DNA from: Tricholomella constricta
Lineage: Eukaryota; Basidiomycota; Agaricomycetes; Agaricales; Lyophyllaceae
Length of the DNA: 64,000 bases
Assembly (NCBI GenBank): GCA_013368375.1
Contig: JAACJP010000046.1
Coordinates: forward strand, 62,001 to 126,000
Direction: 5' to 3'
A program made the position numbers and the translations under genes. The notes under the pieces were generated by a model. That model was not told the DNA's origin, did no database searches, and worked only from the letters and a program-made list of their open reading frames with translations. Below, one piece after another: positions 19,185 to 29,900 of the stretch (positions are counted from its first letter, which is position 1; every line of letters starts with the position of its first letter).

Positions 19185-22074
19185 GTAGTGACATGGGTTT
19201 GAGTGCGCTGAGAGGCCCGTGCAATAGCCCAGCGTGATTTAGGGGCACTAACGATGAAGCGGTTGACAGAGCACCAGCCGGACAGGCAGTCAATTTTGAA
19301 TTGGAGACCGTGGGGGGAGGTCGTGAACAAGACGACATCATCTGCCTGTTCGACATGCGAAATAACACGACCATGGAGACGCACATCATCGACATGATCC
19401 GGAATAGAAAGGTCGGAGAAAAAGATGTTCCACAGACTGGGGGACGCCGTATCCCCTGTGAGAAGGCCGAGCAGTGAGGTGAAGCTTTCAGAGAGGGCCC
19501 CTCCGTGACGGACAATATAGTTCATATCGGCGTACAGGGTGCGTAGCCAATCGAAAAGGGGCCTGCAACTCCGTTGCGATAGAGCTTGGTCCATAGGAGG
19601 GGAATATCAGTGGAGGGAAAGGCATTTTCAAGGTCGATGAAGGCGATGTAGACTGACTTGCCACTGGCGCGCGCTCGCTCTATCGCACAACGTAGGATGA
19701 ACGAGTTGTTGTTGGTGCGGTAGTGCGGTCGAAAGCCATTCTGCGTGTCAGGGAGAATGTGATAGGTCTCAGCCCATTCGCGTAAGCGTTTGTCGATGAG
19801 GAGGGTTAATAGCTTGAGCATGCAGGACTCTAGGCCTATAAGGCGATAGTCGTTGGGATTCGTGGGGTTGCGTCGTCGCTTCAAGACGCCTATAAGGACT
19901 GTGTGCAATCATGGACCAGGTGCGCGGCGGAGGTCAATGCAGAGTTGCAGGAGCGACAGTAGATTCATATTGGGGATGCGTGCAATTGTAGGGTAAGAAA
20001 CATTGTCCGCCCCACACGCGCTGTGTAAGTTGTCCCGCTCTAACTTTCGCTTCACCCACTGCAGCTCACCGAGGGAGAGAGGCGAGGAGAAAAACCCCTC
20101 GGGCGTCCTGTCGATGGTGGTGGCAGGAATGATACGGTAGAACGCAAGCGCTTGGGCATACACATCAGCGTCGAAGGTGGAAGAGGGCACAGGAGGGGGA
20201 TTGATGCGCCCCCTGAAGACATGATGGAGCTGCTGCGCAGTGACCTGAGGTGGCCGCAATTTGGGGTCCGTCCATTCACGGATGAGAGTCCAGAACTGGC
20301 GAGACGTCTGGCACGCCTTCAGTCGCCGAAGGTTCAGCATCTTCGCCTCACGCTCCCTGTGCCGCCCGCGATGTGACTCAACATCAAAGTCGATATGGAG
20401 CACTGGGAAGGAGACCTCCTTGGAGGGGGGCAGAGGTGGGGTGACCGGCAAAGGTGTGGTTACTTTAGGCAGTTGTTGCAGGTCAGGGTCATGGTCAGTG
20501 GCAATAGAGGGCGGCAGCACGGGAACTGGTGGCGGCAAATAGGGAGCAACGGTTGGCAGCCGCTGACAGTGGGTCACTGCTAAAGTGCGCGCCTGACGAT
20601 GGTGGAGATTATCGGAGGAGGAGGGAATCCAGTGGAGGGATATGGGCGCAGTACGCGCGATGAGGAAACTGACAATAACTGAGTAGAGATCTCCGTTTGG
20701 GCAGTCCCAGCCCTGAGACTGGAATCGCGAGGCCCAGTATGTAATAGTTCGGATAACGGATTGAGAGGGAATGTAGAGATGCAAGGATGAGTCAGGAGAT
20801 GTCAGTTGAAGGACACACAGAACGGCCGCAACGGAGGCGCGCGCATCAGTCTGAGGGCCCGAGATGCGGAATCCTGCATTGTTGCGGTTCTTTGGGCCGA
20901 AGAAGACACCAAAGGCAGCAGTTGGGGGGGCTCCCAGTTGCCGTCGACAAGTCGTTGCAACATAGACTGTGAGAGGAGTCGTAACGGTAGTCACCGGGCC
21001 ATACAAGTCAATGGTGGCCTCTTCGTCCGTCTTTGCAGAAGCAAGCACCCGTTGGAGCTCAAGGTTTAGCTGCAGGCTATCACCATAAGCAGCGTCATGG
21101 CCTAGTGCTAATAATGCTTTCCGGATGGAGGGAGGGTTGGGGGGTGGTAGCACGGAAGATGCAATGGAAGGAAAGTTAACTTCGAGGCAGAGGTGCGCAT
21201 GATCCGACCACTCCGTGTCACTGATACGCAAGGCAGCGCTGGGTAGGCAGGGCAGGAGAGTGTGGGAGACGAGGGCGTAGTCTACAACGGAGGACCCGAT
21301 AGGTTGGAAAGAAGTGAGCGCCCCGGGTCGAGGATACTCGTATGTGGTGCCATTCAGAATCACAAGGGAATGGGCACGCAGAAGTCTGAGCAGTCGCATT
21401 CCGCGGGTATTTGTGAGTTCATCGAGCGACTGTCGCACGGGGCAGTCCGGCAAGGTGACCTGTCGAGAAGCGGTACGGGCATTGAGATCACCAAGGATGA
21501 TAACAGGTTTGGACGTGGCGCAGTGCGCCAGGTCAATCAGAGCGAGACAGCGGTCTTCGGGATCAGCAGAGGCCCACGCAGGCCAATTAGAGGCCGAGGG
21601 CGGTATGTACATGCCAAGTACCAGGCAGTCAGGAAGCTCAATAGCGATAACATCTGGCGCGCAGAGCGACTCTTTGACGTGAGCCGGAAGGGAGGAACGG
21701 AGCAAAACAGCGACACCCCCTCGTTGTGGTCGCAGGTGAGGATATGCGGGCCGAGGTGAAGAGTAAATATGGTAGCCGTCTGGAATGGTGAGAACTTCAT
21801 GTTGCGCAGGACGTAGCCATGTCTCGATGAAGAGAAAAACATCGCATTCACGGACACAGGTAAGTACATCATTTTGAAGGAGCTTCAGCGCAAGGTTGCC
21901 GTGTATGTTCCAGGCGCCAATGCGGAGGCTGAGAAGCGTAATTATAAGGCTAAAATGTATATAAGTAAGGTAAGGTGGCTCCCTACCCACGCGGCCCGCC
22001 ACGGGAGCCTCCACCTGTGATGAAGGCGAGGTCGTCGCTGCTGATGGCAGACGTGTCGCCGGAGGGATCAGCAA
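19185..22074 (-). pseudogene. LINE ORF2, 5' part: endonuclease and reverse transcriptase, disabled
   Basis: The APE-like endonuclease comes first (RIGAWNIHGNLA, FLFIETWL, VIILGDLNAR, SSVVDYALVSH, EWSDHAHLCLEV). The RT follows (DYRLIGLESCMLKLL, TQNGFRPHYRTNNN, YIAFIDLENAFPS, HVEQADDVVLF with the catalytic DD). Two lesions are visible. A TGA at 19909-19911 falls where the motif context (APGP-stop-LHTV) expects Trp. A one-base frame change lies near 19558-19565 in a C/T run (frame of VAGPF moves to PLFDWLRTLYADM). The last codons end at T; after removing T and one AC, the frame runs into the plus-strand 3' part. Confidence 0.85.
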
Positions 22075-23562
22075 GCGTGGCTGAAAGCCGTCCGAGGCCT
22101 TCTGGGTCCATGGCGCCCATAGCGGACACGAAGCGTTCTGCTAGCTGACGATTGTGGAAGCGGACACTGATGGTGTCAGGTCGATCGTCGAGCCGATAGG
22201 CAGTGTAGACATTGGCAGGGTGGAAACCGGGGATGTTGCCCACGAGTCGGTGTGCGATGTCCCATGCGCCACTTTGCAAAGACACGGATGAGACGAGGAC
22301 ATCAAGACTGCGGTCGACCTCCACACGGGGTTTTTTGGCAACAGGTCCCGGCCCTTTGGGGCGGCGGGAGGAGAGGTTGCCCTGGATACGGCGTGCATCG
22401 GAAGGAGCACTAGATGGGCCAGAGGCAGCGGGGGCAGGGGGCGGGGCCGAAAAGCGCTGCGGCGCCGGGGGCAAGGAAGCAGTGGAAGGGCCCGGAGTAG
22501 CAGGAGGCGGGGCCTGATATGCCATCAGGGGTGGGGCCGAATAGGACTGCGGTGCCGGGGGCAGCAGAGCAGTAGACGGACCCGGAACAGCAGGGGCAGG
22601 CACCAAGAACGGCTGCATCGCCGGGGGTGCAGGGGTCACGGAATGGCTGGGAGGCAGCGGAGGGAGTTGATACACTGTAAGAGGAGGAGGAGGGGCAGGC
22701 GGAGGGGCCATGTCCCGAGGTGCAGAGCGCAGACTACCGACATCATGACGAACATCAGTGATAGCGCGACCGAGGGCGTCCAAGTCGGCCTTGTAGCCAT
22801 AGACGGCGTCATAGAAGCTGCGGAAGATGGTGTTGTTCGTTAAGGAAGAGGAGAAAGCGCGGGCGTCAAGCGCAGTGCGGGAAGCAGTGGCGTCAGTGAC
22901 GGCGCGCATGATGTCATGATGGCGAGAGGCAGAGTCTGCGGACAAGGTGGCAACCGTTTGCTTGAGGTCTTGCAGCTCACTGGCAATGGACCCGGTATTG
23001 CGGAAGGCACGAAAAGCCTCCTCGCGTATGCTGCCACGGAGGGTGGAGGGAGGGGTTTCCAGGCTAAAAGGAAGATCGGGGCCCGGAGCCCCAAGGCGGT
23101 CGTCGACGAGGCCGTCGAGGTCGACCTCGCGCTCCTTTCCTTTCCGCTTGGTTTTGGGGGCGGCAGGCGTGCCACTTTCATCAAGGGCGGGCTGAGGCTG
23201 AGGTCCACGCTGCGAGGCACGCCCGGACTGCTCATCGAGGCTGGTGTCGGCCTGTATGCCCCGGCGCGAAGTGCGCCGGGTAGGAGGCTGGCGAGAAGTA
23301 GAAGGAAGAGACAACAGGGAGAGAGGTCGAAACAGGGGTGTGGGTTTGAGGTTGCACCTGCTGGGCATCAGCTGTGACTGCCTCGTCCGGGAGTGAAGTG
23401 AGCTGGACGGGACGGCCACGGCTGAGAGAGGCGCGAGAGGCAAGCAGAGCAGCGCTATCCACAGAGACTAGTTCCCCCAGCGATTCTTCATCCAAGGTTG
23501 GGAGGAGGGGGGGTAGGTCCGGCAAGTTCCGGTCTCGTACGAGTGTACGGAGTGAGCGACCG
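21983..23562 (-). pseudogene. LINE ORF1 (gag-like nucleic-acid-binding protein), probably frameshifted
   Basis: The main open block 23443-21983 includes a basic stretch (PKTKRKGKEREVD), a helical segment (ASELQDLKQTVATLSADSAS), long Pro/Ala-rich repeats and a conserved C-terminal domain (GAWDIAHRLVGNIPGF, VRFHNRQLAERFVSAMG) seen in ORF1 of Agaricomycete Tad-like elements. A protein-like block in another frame lies upstream (LPTLDEESLGELVSVDSAA at about 23510-23450). That suggests a one-base change near 23300-23440. The start codon was not identified; it may lie beyond the inversion point. ORF1 overlaps the beginning of ORF2. Confidence 0.65.
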
Positions 23563-23729
23563 TCGCCGTATCTTCCCAGGTTGGCCCTCATAATCCCGTC
23601 GCGAAGGGGCACCGCTTGTCGAGGGGGTTGGTTCCTTGTTGGCACCCGTGGCATGGGAAGGAGGGGCGACGAGGCTCGCTTGAGAGAAATCCTCTTCCGT
23701 AGCTCTCAGTAACGAGACTCGAGCGTTTG
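23563..23729 (-). pseudogene. short middle fragment of the D accessory ORF
   Basis: On the minus strand, 23724-23563 continues the accessory ORF of D across the B insertion. Codons before B end ..TTPPN and codons after give ARVSLLRATEEDFSQASL without a frame change once one GTTTG copy is removed. It includes GAPSRRDYEG and then meets the inversion point. Only 54 codons remain here. Confidence 0.75.
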
Positions 23730-24088
23730 TGTCACGACCGCCCCTAACAACCACCCCTAAAATCACATCCCACTACGCTTTCCCACGCCTACCCACTGTA
23801 TATAACATGACACCACTTCTTTCCAGACTCTTCACCTCGATATTACCTATTGTTAAGACTAGTTCTCGATTCTCGTTCTCGTTTCTCTCTCTCTCTCTCA
23901 ATCTATTTGGCTTCACACCCGTATCACTTGAGCTCGTTCGTTCGAATCAGCCCCGGTGAACACCTCCGTCAACGCTCACGACCTCCGAATACTCCTTCGT
24001 AGGCCGTCTTCCTTGACGGACGTCAGGCCTGTCCGCTTCGGTGGTTCCAGAATAACTCTGTAACCGGCGTGCTACACAGGTCCTAACA
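23730..24088 (+). repeat. 5' LTR of gypsy B
   Basis: Starts TGTCACGACC, ends GTCCTAACA. It has a TATATAA box at 23799-23805, and the likely RNA start ACCTCGATATTA (23834-23845) lies 35 nt downstream. A CT-rich microsatellite (TCTCTCTCTC) lies in the R/U5 part. Confidence 0.95.
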
Positions 24089-24100
24089 TAATATCGAGGT
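24089..24100 (+). promoter_or_regulatory. self-priming primer binding site of gypsy B
   Basis: TAATATCGAGGT directly after the LTR is the exact reverse complement of ACCTCGATATTA at 23834-23845, the inferred RNA 5' end. This matches the Tf1-type mechanism, in which the transcript's own 5' end anneals to the primer site. Confidence 0.8.
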
Positions 24101-24117
24101 CCTCCCACCCACCGGAC

Positions 24118-26979
24118 ATGTCCTCGACGATAGTGGAGCCTAACACAACCATCCGCTATCAAAACTTCGAAGGTCCCTCCTTCACTCAAAGGAGACCTTC
24201 ACCACCACCCTTCGAAACCTCCCCTGCCTCAACAGGACCTCCGATGCAAGGGACTTTCGGATCCAACAGGTCCAGGTTGGAACACCAGATCTTCCAACCT
24301 GGCCAACATGAGGGGGATTTTTCCTCAGTCAGTCAGGACCCACGACGACCCCTACCCCGAACCCCCTCAAACGTATTCAACCCCTCTTACCAACTCGCCA
24401 CCCCCAACTATCCCCCCTTACCACCATCCGCAACGACCTCCGGACCTCCGCTTTCAAGTAACCAGACTCCCGGATCGTACTACGAAAGGTTGAGGCACCC
24501 GGAGATGTTCCAGAGGAGGGATAGGGCACGAGAGGAGGGACAGGGACAGTTCGCTCGTCAACAAAACCCCTTTCTACACGGTTCAGACCACGAAAGGATA
24601 CTCTACGAACTCCGCATGACGCGAGAAGAGTTTTCACGACAAGCGCACGAGCTCCTAGTCGAAACCATGGGGATGGATCATCAACCCCGAACACCGGAAC
24701 AATGGGCCAACCTCGTGTTGTCAACCATGCAACTGCACGAAGCCCATCGATTACCCCCACAACTGACGGTGTTGCTACAAATGGGGGGAAACGAAAAAAG
24801 GTTACGCGCCCTGGCTGGAGAAATCCAGACGTCCAACGAGGGAAGAAGATTCTCCGACCCCCAAAGCGCGGGACGTTCCTTCCACATGCCAATTCAGGAG
24901 CCCATTCCCTCCAGAATTGAAACTAGATTCGAAGAACCTCCACGAGCGACAAGCACTGTCAATACGCAGACAGCTTCGGCTCTACTCAGGAGGATGAACC
25001 AAGGGAACGCACCCCCCAGCCAAGAAGGGTTCGAACCCACCGTCACACCAGGGACAGACGCTCGAAGAGCTCCGACGTTCGGATTCTGGGGAGCCCAAAA
25101 TTTGCAAAGGATCCCCGAAGAGAACCCCTCTTTCGAAGGACCATTCTCCAGGCCAAACTCGGGTTTTCAAGGCCCACAAAGGACCTCCGCAAGGGAAGAA
25201 GGAGCTCCTCAGAGGGAACCCGAGAATATTCCCCTACCTCCGTCGGAACAAGGAATCCCAACGCCGCTGTCGTACGCTCATAGCTACGAATTACGCGAAG
25301 AAAACCGAGAAGAAAGAGGAGCACCCCCAAGGACACGAGAAGACTGGCGCCAAACACCACCTCACCTGGCGAACCAGAACAGGAGGTCACCGCAAGGCCC
25401 ACGCCCAATCTCCCCAAGAGAACGCCGTGGAATCGGAGCGGACCCCGGCCCCGGTCAAAACGTAAACATCCTCGACGGAAGGCAAGGGACCCAACAACAA
25501 TTCCCCCAGTTCGAACAATACAGAACTGGCTACAACCCCGGACCAGCCCCACCCATACCCGGCGGACGACCGAACCCCCAGTACAACGGACCACCTCCAC
25601 AGTCCCAACCACCTCCGGGATCTTCAGGACCACCTACCCCGAGAGGAACTCAATGGGGAAACGGCCCCGGAGGACCAGGAGGGGGAGGAGGAGGTTATTG
25701 GGGAAACGGCCCCGGAGGAACAGGAGGTCCTGGAGGAGGGGGAGGTCACGGAGGATACGGACCACCACAAGGACCAGGAGGCCCGGGAGGCCCCGGAGGT
25801 CCCGGACGGGGAGGAGGAGGCCACGGAGGAGGAGGAGGAGGAGGCCCACCCGGAAATCCGGGAGGAGGCCAATTCGCAAACCCTCAACGACCCCCACCTC
25901 CACCACAACAATTCTTAGGCCCAAATCAAAACCTGACCCCGGAACAGTACCGACACCTCCTAAACCTGGAATCGAAAATCGACATCAGGAAACCGGACCC
26001 CTTCACTGGAAAAGAACCGAGGAGATGGAAGACCTTCGTCACGGAATGCCTAGTAACGTTTCAAGCCAAGGCGATTACCTACGAACAGGACCACCTGAAA
26101 GTATCATTCGCGAGCTCCTACTTAAAGGACGGAGCCATGGACTACTTCCGCCTGCAACTCACGTACAACCCGCAACACCCAATGTTCACGAACTGGGAAG
26201 GGTTCGTACACGAATTGGGATCACGCTTTGGCATACCGAACTCCAGGGTGGAAGCCGAGAATAACATCTCACGACTGAAAATGAAGGAATGGGAAAAGTT
26301 CACAGCTTTCATCATCAAGTTCGAACAGGAAGCATACGAAACAGGCTGGAACTGGGTAGCGCTACAATTCACGCTGCGAAAAGCGCTCCCCCAACGAATC
26401 CTCAACGTCCTAGCCATCGCACCAAGCCCTGAAACCTACGAAGGTTACCGAGATCTGATCACTCAAATCGACCGGAGGTACTGGGAACATCGTATAGAAA
26501 ATCCAGAGTCCTACAAACCCCTCTGGGCGAATAACACGAATACCTCCAACACCTCCGCACGACCTCCGATTGGACCTTCGGCCGGACCCGCAAACCGCAC
26601 GACGCCGCAAACGGCTCAAGGGAACAGGAACGCACGCTTGAACGCCGAAAGTCACGATCAGGACCCGGACTCAGGTAAGGAAGGTAAGGCGCAAGACCAA
26701 GAAATCACATGGGATGACGAAGAGGCACTACAAGCCAACAACTTCGGGTTCAAGAAGTCAACGCGCCCCTGGGTGAAGATCGATGAAGACGTAAAGCAAC
26801 AACGAATTCGAGACAAGGCCTGCATCCTATGCGGTGATCTGGAACACTGGATGCGCGACTGCCCAACAGCAAACACCATGGGCAGAGCCACCTATCTCAT
26901 CGGCGACGACATCTTCGAATTCCATCACAAGACAGAAGAGGGAAACGCGGGGGCGATTCAGGACTTGCCCGGGCTCTGA
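24118..26979 (+). CDS. gag polyprotein of gypsy B
   Basis: 953 codons from the first ATG after the primer site. It begins MSSTIVEPNTTIRY, with a long Pro/Gln-rich region, then a Gly-rich block coded by GGA/GGC repeats (about 25650-25870). The retrotransposon Gag domain is roughly residues 635-790 (WKTFVTECLVTFQAKAITYE, WEGFVHELGSRFG, KFTAFIIKFEQEAYETGW). A CCHC-like knuckle follows (CILCGDLEHWMRDC). Longer than most gypsy Gags because of the low-complexity half. The frame ends at TGA 26977-26979, just after a slippery heptamer. Confidence 0.92.
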   Translation: MSSTIVEPNTTIRYQNFEGPSFTQRRPSPPPFETSPASTGPPMQGTFGSNRSRLEHQIFQPGQHEGDFSSVSQDPRRPLPRTPSNVFNPSYQLATPNYPPLPPSATTSGPPLSSNQTPGSYYERLRHPEMFQRRDRAREEGQGQFARQQNPFLHGSDHERILYELRMTREEFSRQAHELLVETMGMDHQPRTPEQWANLVLSTMQLHEAHRLPPQLTVLLQMGGNEKRLRALAGEIQTSNEGRRFSDPQSAGRSFHMPIQEPIPSRIETRFEEPPRATSTVNTQTASALLRRMNQGNAPPSQEGFEPTVTPGTDARRAPTFGFWGAQNLQRIPEENPSFEGPFSRPNSGFQGPQRTSAREEGAPQREPENIPLPPSEQGIPTPLSYAHSYELREENREERGAPPRTREDWRQTPPHLANQNRRSPQGPRPISPRERRGIGADPGPGQNVNILDGRQGTQQQFPQFEQYRTGYNPGPAPPIPGGRPNPQYNGPPPQSQPPPGSSGPPTPRGTQWGNGPGGPGGGGGGYWGNGPGGTGGPGGGGGHGGYGPPQGPGGPGGPGGPGRGGGGHGGGGGGGPPGNPGGGQFANPQRPPPPPQQFLGPNQNLTPEQYRHLLNLESKIDIRKPDPFTGKEPRRWKTFVTECLVTFQAKAITYEQDHLKVSFASSYLKDGAMDYFRLQLTYNPQHPMFTNWEGFVHELGSRFGIPNSRVEAENNISRLKMKEWEKFTAFIIKFEQEAYETGWNWVALQFTLRKALPQRILNVLAIAPSPETYEGYRDLITQIDRRYWEHRIENPESYKPLWANNTNTSNTSARPPIGPSAGPANRTTPQTAQGNRNARLNAESHDQDPDSGKEGKAQDQEITWDDEEALQANNFGFKKSTRPWVKIDEDVKQQRIRDKACILCGDLEHWMRDCPTANTMGRATYLIGDDIFEFHHKTEEGNAGAIQDLPGL
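26940..26946 (+). promoter_or_regulatory. -1 ribosomal frameshift heptamer GGGAAAC, gag to pol of B
   Basis: In gag frame it reads G-GGA-AAC, the X-XXY-YYZ form used for -1 frameshifting. The pol frame (-1) is open from here through the gag stop (26977) into the protease. The same heptamer sits at the same place in element C. Downstream pseudoknot structure not assessed. Confidence 0.65.
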
Positions 26980-29900
26980 ATCGCGAAGATCTAAAACCGG
27001 ACCTTGACACTAAACTACGCGCAACGGCATTATCGACATCGGACACCCGCACAGTAACTCTCTCCTCCCATTCGTCACTGGCATTTCTAATACACCTCAC
27101 GCCAAACGGAGGAGGAGAAGACCCCGAAAACACGCTCATCAACAGCGGAGCTACCGACAATTTCATGGACTCCGACATGGCGACATCACGCGGGCTCCAC
27201 CTTGAGGAGCTCAAACCCCCAATAAACCTTTGCCTATTTGATGGGGAACCCTCCGCATCAGGCAAAATCACACACTATACCACCAACGACGTCAGATTCA
27301 GTGACGGCACCACTCAGAGGATAAGATTCCTCTTAACGAGACTCCACGAGACAGCGACGATAGTGCTGGGACTATCATGGCTGAAGGAGGTCAATCCCCG
27401 CATAAATTGGAAAGACCTCTGCATCACGCTACGACGGGGGTCAAACGGCAAAATTGAAGGATCACTACCGGACCTCCGAAGAAAAAAGGAAGTCGTCCCA
27501 ACGACAACAAGCACAGGAAATCAACGCTTACCCTCGCGGTCAGCTCGCTCCTTCACGATCGAAGTACAGTTAGAAGGATCCTCAACGCGACTACGGGCAC
27601 TTATCGATAGTGGAGCGGCGGGAAATTTCATAGCACAATCCTCGTGTACGAAACCGGAACCTCTCGCCAACCCCATGACCCTACAACTGTTCGACGGAAA
27701 CCCCAGCGGAGGTGGAGCCATTTCACACCATAGTCCCGAAACAATCAAACTTGAGAACGGACTACAGTATAAGGTCGACCTCCTCATAACACAGTTACAC
27801 CCGGCCACGCCACTAGTGCTCGGATTACCTTGGTTACGGGAAGCAAATCCGGACATCGACTGGCGGGAAATGTCCATGACCATGGAACAAGGGGCAGGAC
27901 TAGCCGCGATATCGCTTTCCCAGAAGACGCAATGGAGAACTGTGACCCTTGAAGAGGAGGAAGACGTCGAAGCTCCGAAACCAGCCAACCCCCTTTCGGA
28001 AAAACAACCCCTCCTCAGGGACCTCCTGGACGACGAAAACGATCAGAACGACACCTCCAGCGATAACATGAAGGAGGAAGACACCCGCCCAAACACCAAC
28101 GAACCTCAGGAGGAAGCACCAACACCAACAACAGAGACGCCAGAGGAGGTAACGGGACGGAAACGCACCCGAAAACCACCTCCACCGAACTATTTCCCTC
28201 CAAACGTTCCGAGGTCCAAATTCAAACCCCACCCCAAACGGAGATCCGCAACGTCCCCAACGACAGAAACACGGGAAGAAGATGAAGCCAACCCGGAAAC
28301 GGAGGTCGAAGACGAAACCGGAGAGGGAGAAGAGGATGTCGAAACACAAAACATCCGCCTGATTGGAGCGGCGCCATTCGCAAACCTCATCAGGGACGGA
28401 GCCACAGCGTTCCAACTACACATCTCCCCCACTGAACAAGAGGAACACCTCCATGCCAATAACACTTCCGACGACGAACCCAAGCAACCAAAGACAGAAA
28501 AGGAAATCTTTGAGGAAGTCGTACCTCCGGAGTACAGGGACTTCGAAGACGTATTCTCAGCGGGCGAAGCGAAAACCATCCCCCCACACCGACCTTACGA
28601 TCACACAGTGGAACTCGACGAAAACACTACCCCTCCCTTCGGAAAGATATACAACATGTCCGAACTGGAGTTGAAAGCATTGAAGGATTACATCGACGAG
28701 ATGCTCGGAAAAGGGTTCATCCGACCTTCGAGTTCGTCAGCGGGAGCTCCGGTACTGTTCGCAAAGAAGAAGGACGGATCACTCCGGCTATGCGTGGACT
28801 ATAGAGGATTAAATCGGATCACCAAGAAGAACCGTTACCCTCTACCTCTGATCGGAGACCTCATAGACCGACTTCAAAAAGCGAAAGTATACTCGAAGAT
28901 CGACCTCCGAGTGGGCTACAACAACGTCCGCATAGCTCCGGGACACGAATGGAAGACAGCCTTCCGCACTCGTTATGGACTTTTCGAATACCTGGTAATG
29001 CCTTTCGGCATGACAAACTCACCCGCGACATTCCAACACTTCATGAACGACATCTTTCACGACATGAACGACGTGTTCGTAGTGATCTATCTCGACGACA
29101 TTCTGGTTTTCTCGGAGACCTTAGAGGAACATCACGGACACGTTCGGAAGGTCCTCGAGAGGCTCCGGAAACACAACCTTCATGCGAAACCGGAGAAATG
29201 CACGTTTCACACTACGGAGATCGAATACCTAGGCGTCATCGTATCCCCCAGCGGAGTAAAGATGGACCCAGGAAAAGTCGACGCGATTCGGAAGTGGCCT
29301 AGGCCGACGAAGGTCAAGGAACTCCAATCTTTCCTAGGCTTTGCAAACTTCTATCGGCGGTTTATCGACAATTACTCGGGCATAACGAAGAGGTTAAACA
29401 AACTCACGCAAAAGGACACAATCTGGAAATGGGATTCCGAATGCGAAGGAGTCTTCGAGCTATTGAAGAAAGCATTCTCCTCCGCACCCATCCTACGACA
29501 CTTCGATCCTCAACTACCGGTGATATTAGAGTGCGACGCTTCCGACTTCGCCATAGCGGGGATCATCTCCCAATTTGACGAGACATCACAAGACTTACGT
29601 CCTGTCGCCTTCTATGCGAGAACTATGATAGACGCGGAGCTCAACTACGACATCTATGACAAGGAGCTCCTAGCAATCGTGGAAGCATTTAAGCAATGGA
29701 GGGCCTACCTAGAGGGATCTCCCCACCGCATTCAAGTGTACTCCGACCACAACAACCTACAGTATTTCTCTACGACCAAGCAACTCAGTCGCAGACAAGC
29801 ACGATGGTCGGAATGCCTGGCGAACTTCGACTTCCAAATAAATTACAGACCCGGAAGATTAGGAGCGAAACCAGATGCCCTCACGCGACGGCCAGACGTG

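Larger units (their letters stand above)
19185..23562 (-). mobile_element. Tad-like LINE element E, 5' part (ORF1, endonuclease, RT), inverted
   Basis: This contains ORF1, the APE-type endonuclease and most of the RT of a non-LTR retrotransposon. It stops abruptly at transposon T (19184). The missing 3' part lies at 60764-61879 on the plus strand. The upper boundary is the proposed inversion point at 23563-23568, next to a short fragment of D. Confidence 0.85.

Noticed and set aside
25650..25880. GGA/GGC-rich block as a separate satellite
   Set aside because: It lies in frame in gag and codes a Gly-rich linker; C has the same.
26977..27164. Pol of B starting at the ATG 27165
   Set aside because: The protease-like module begins upstream of that ATG, and the -1 frame is open back to a slippery heptamer.
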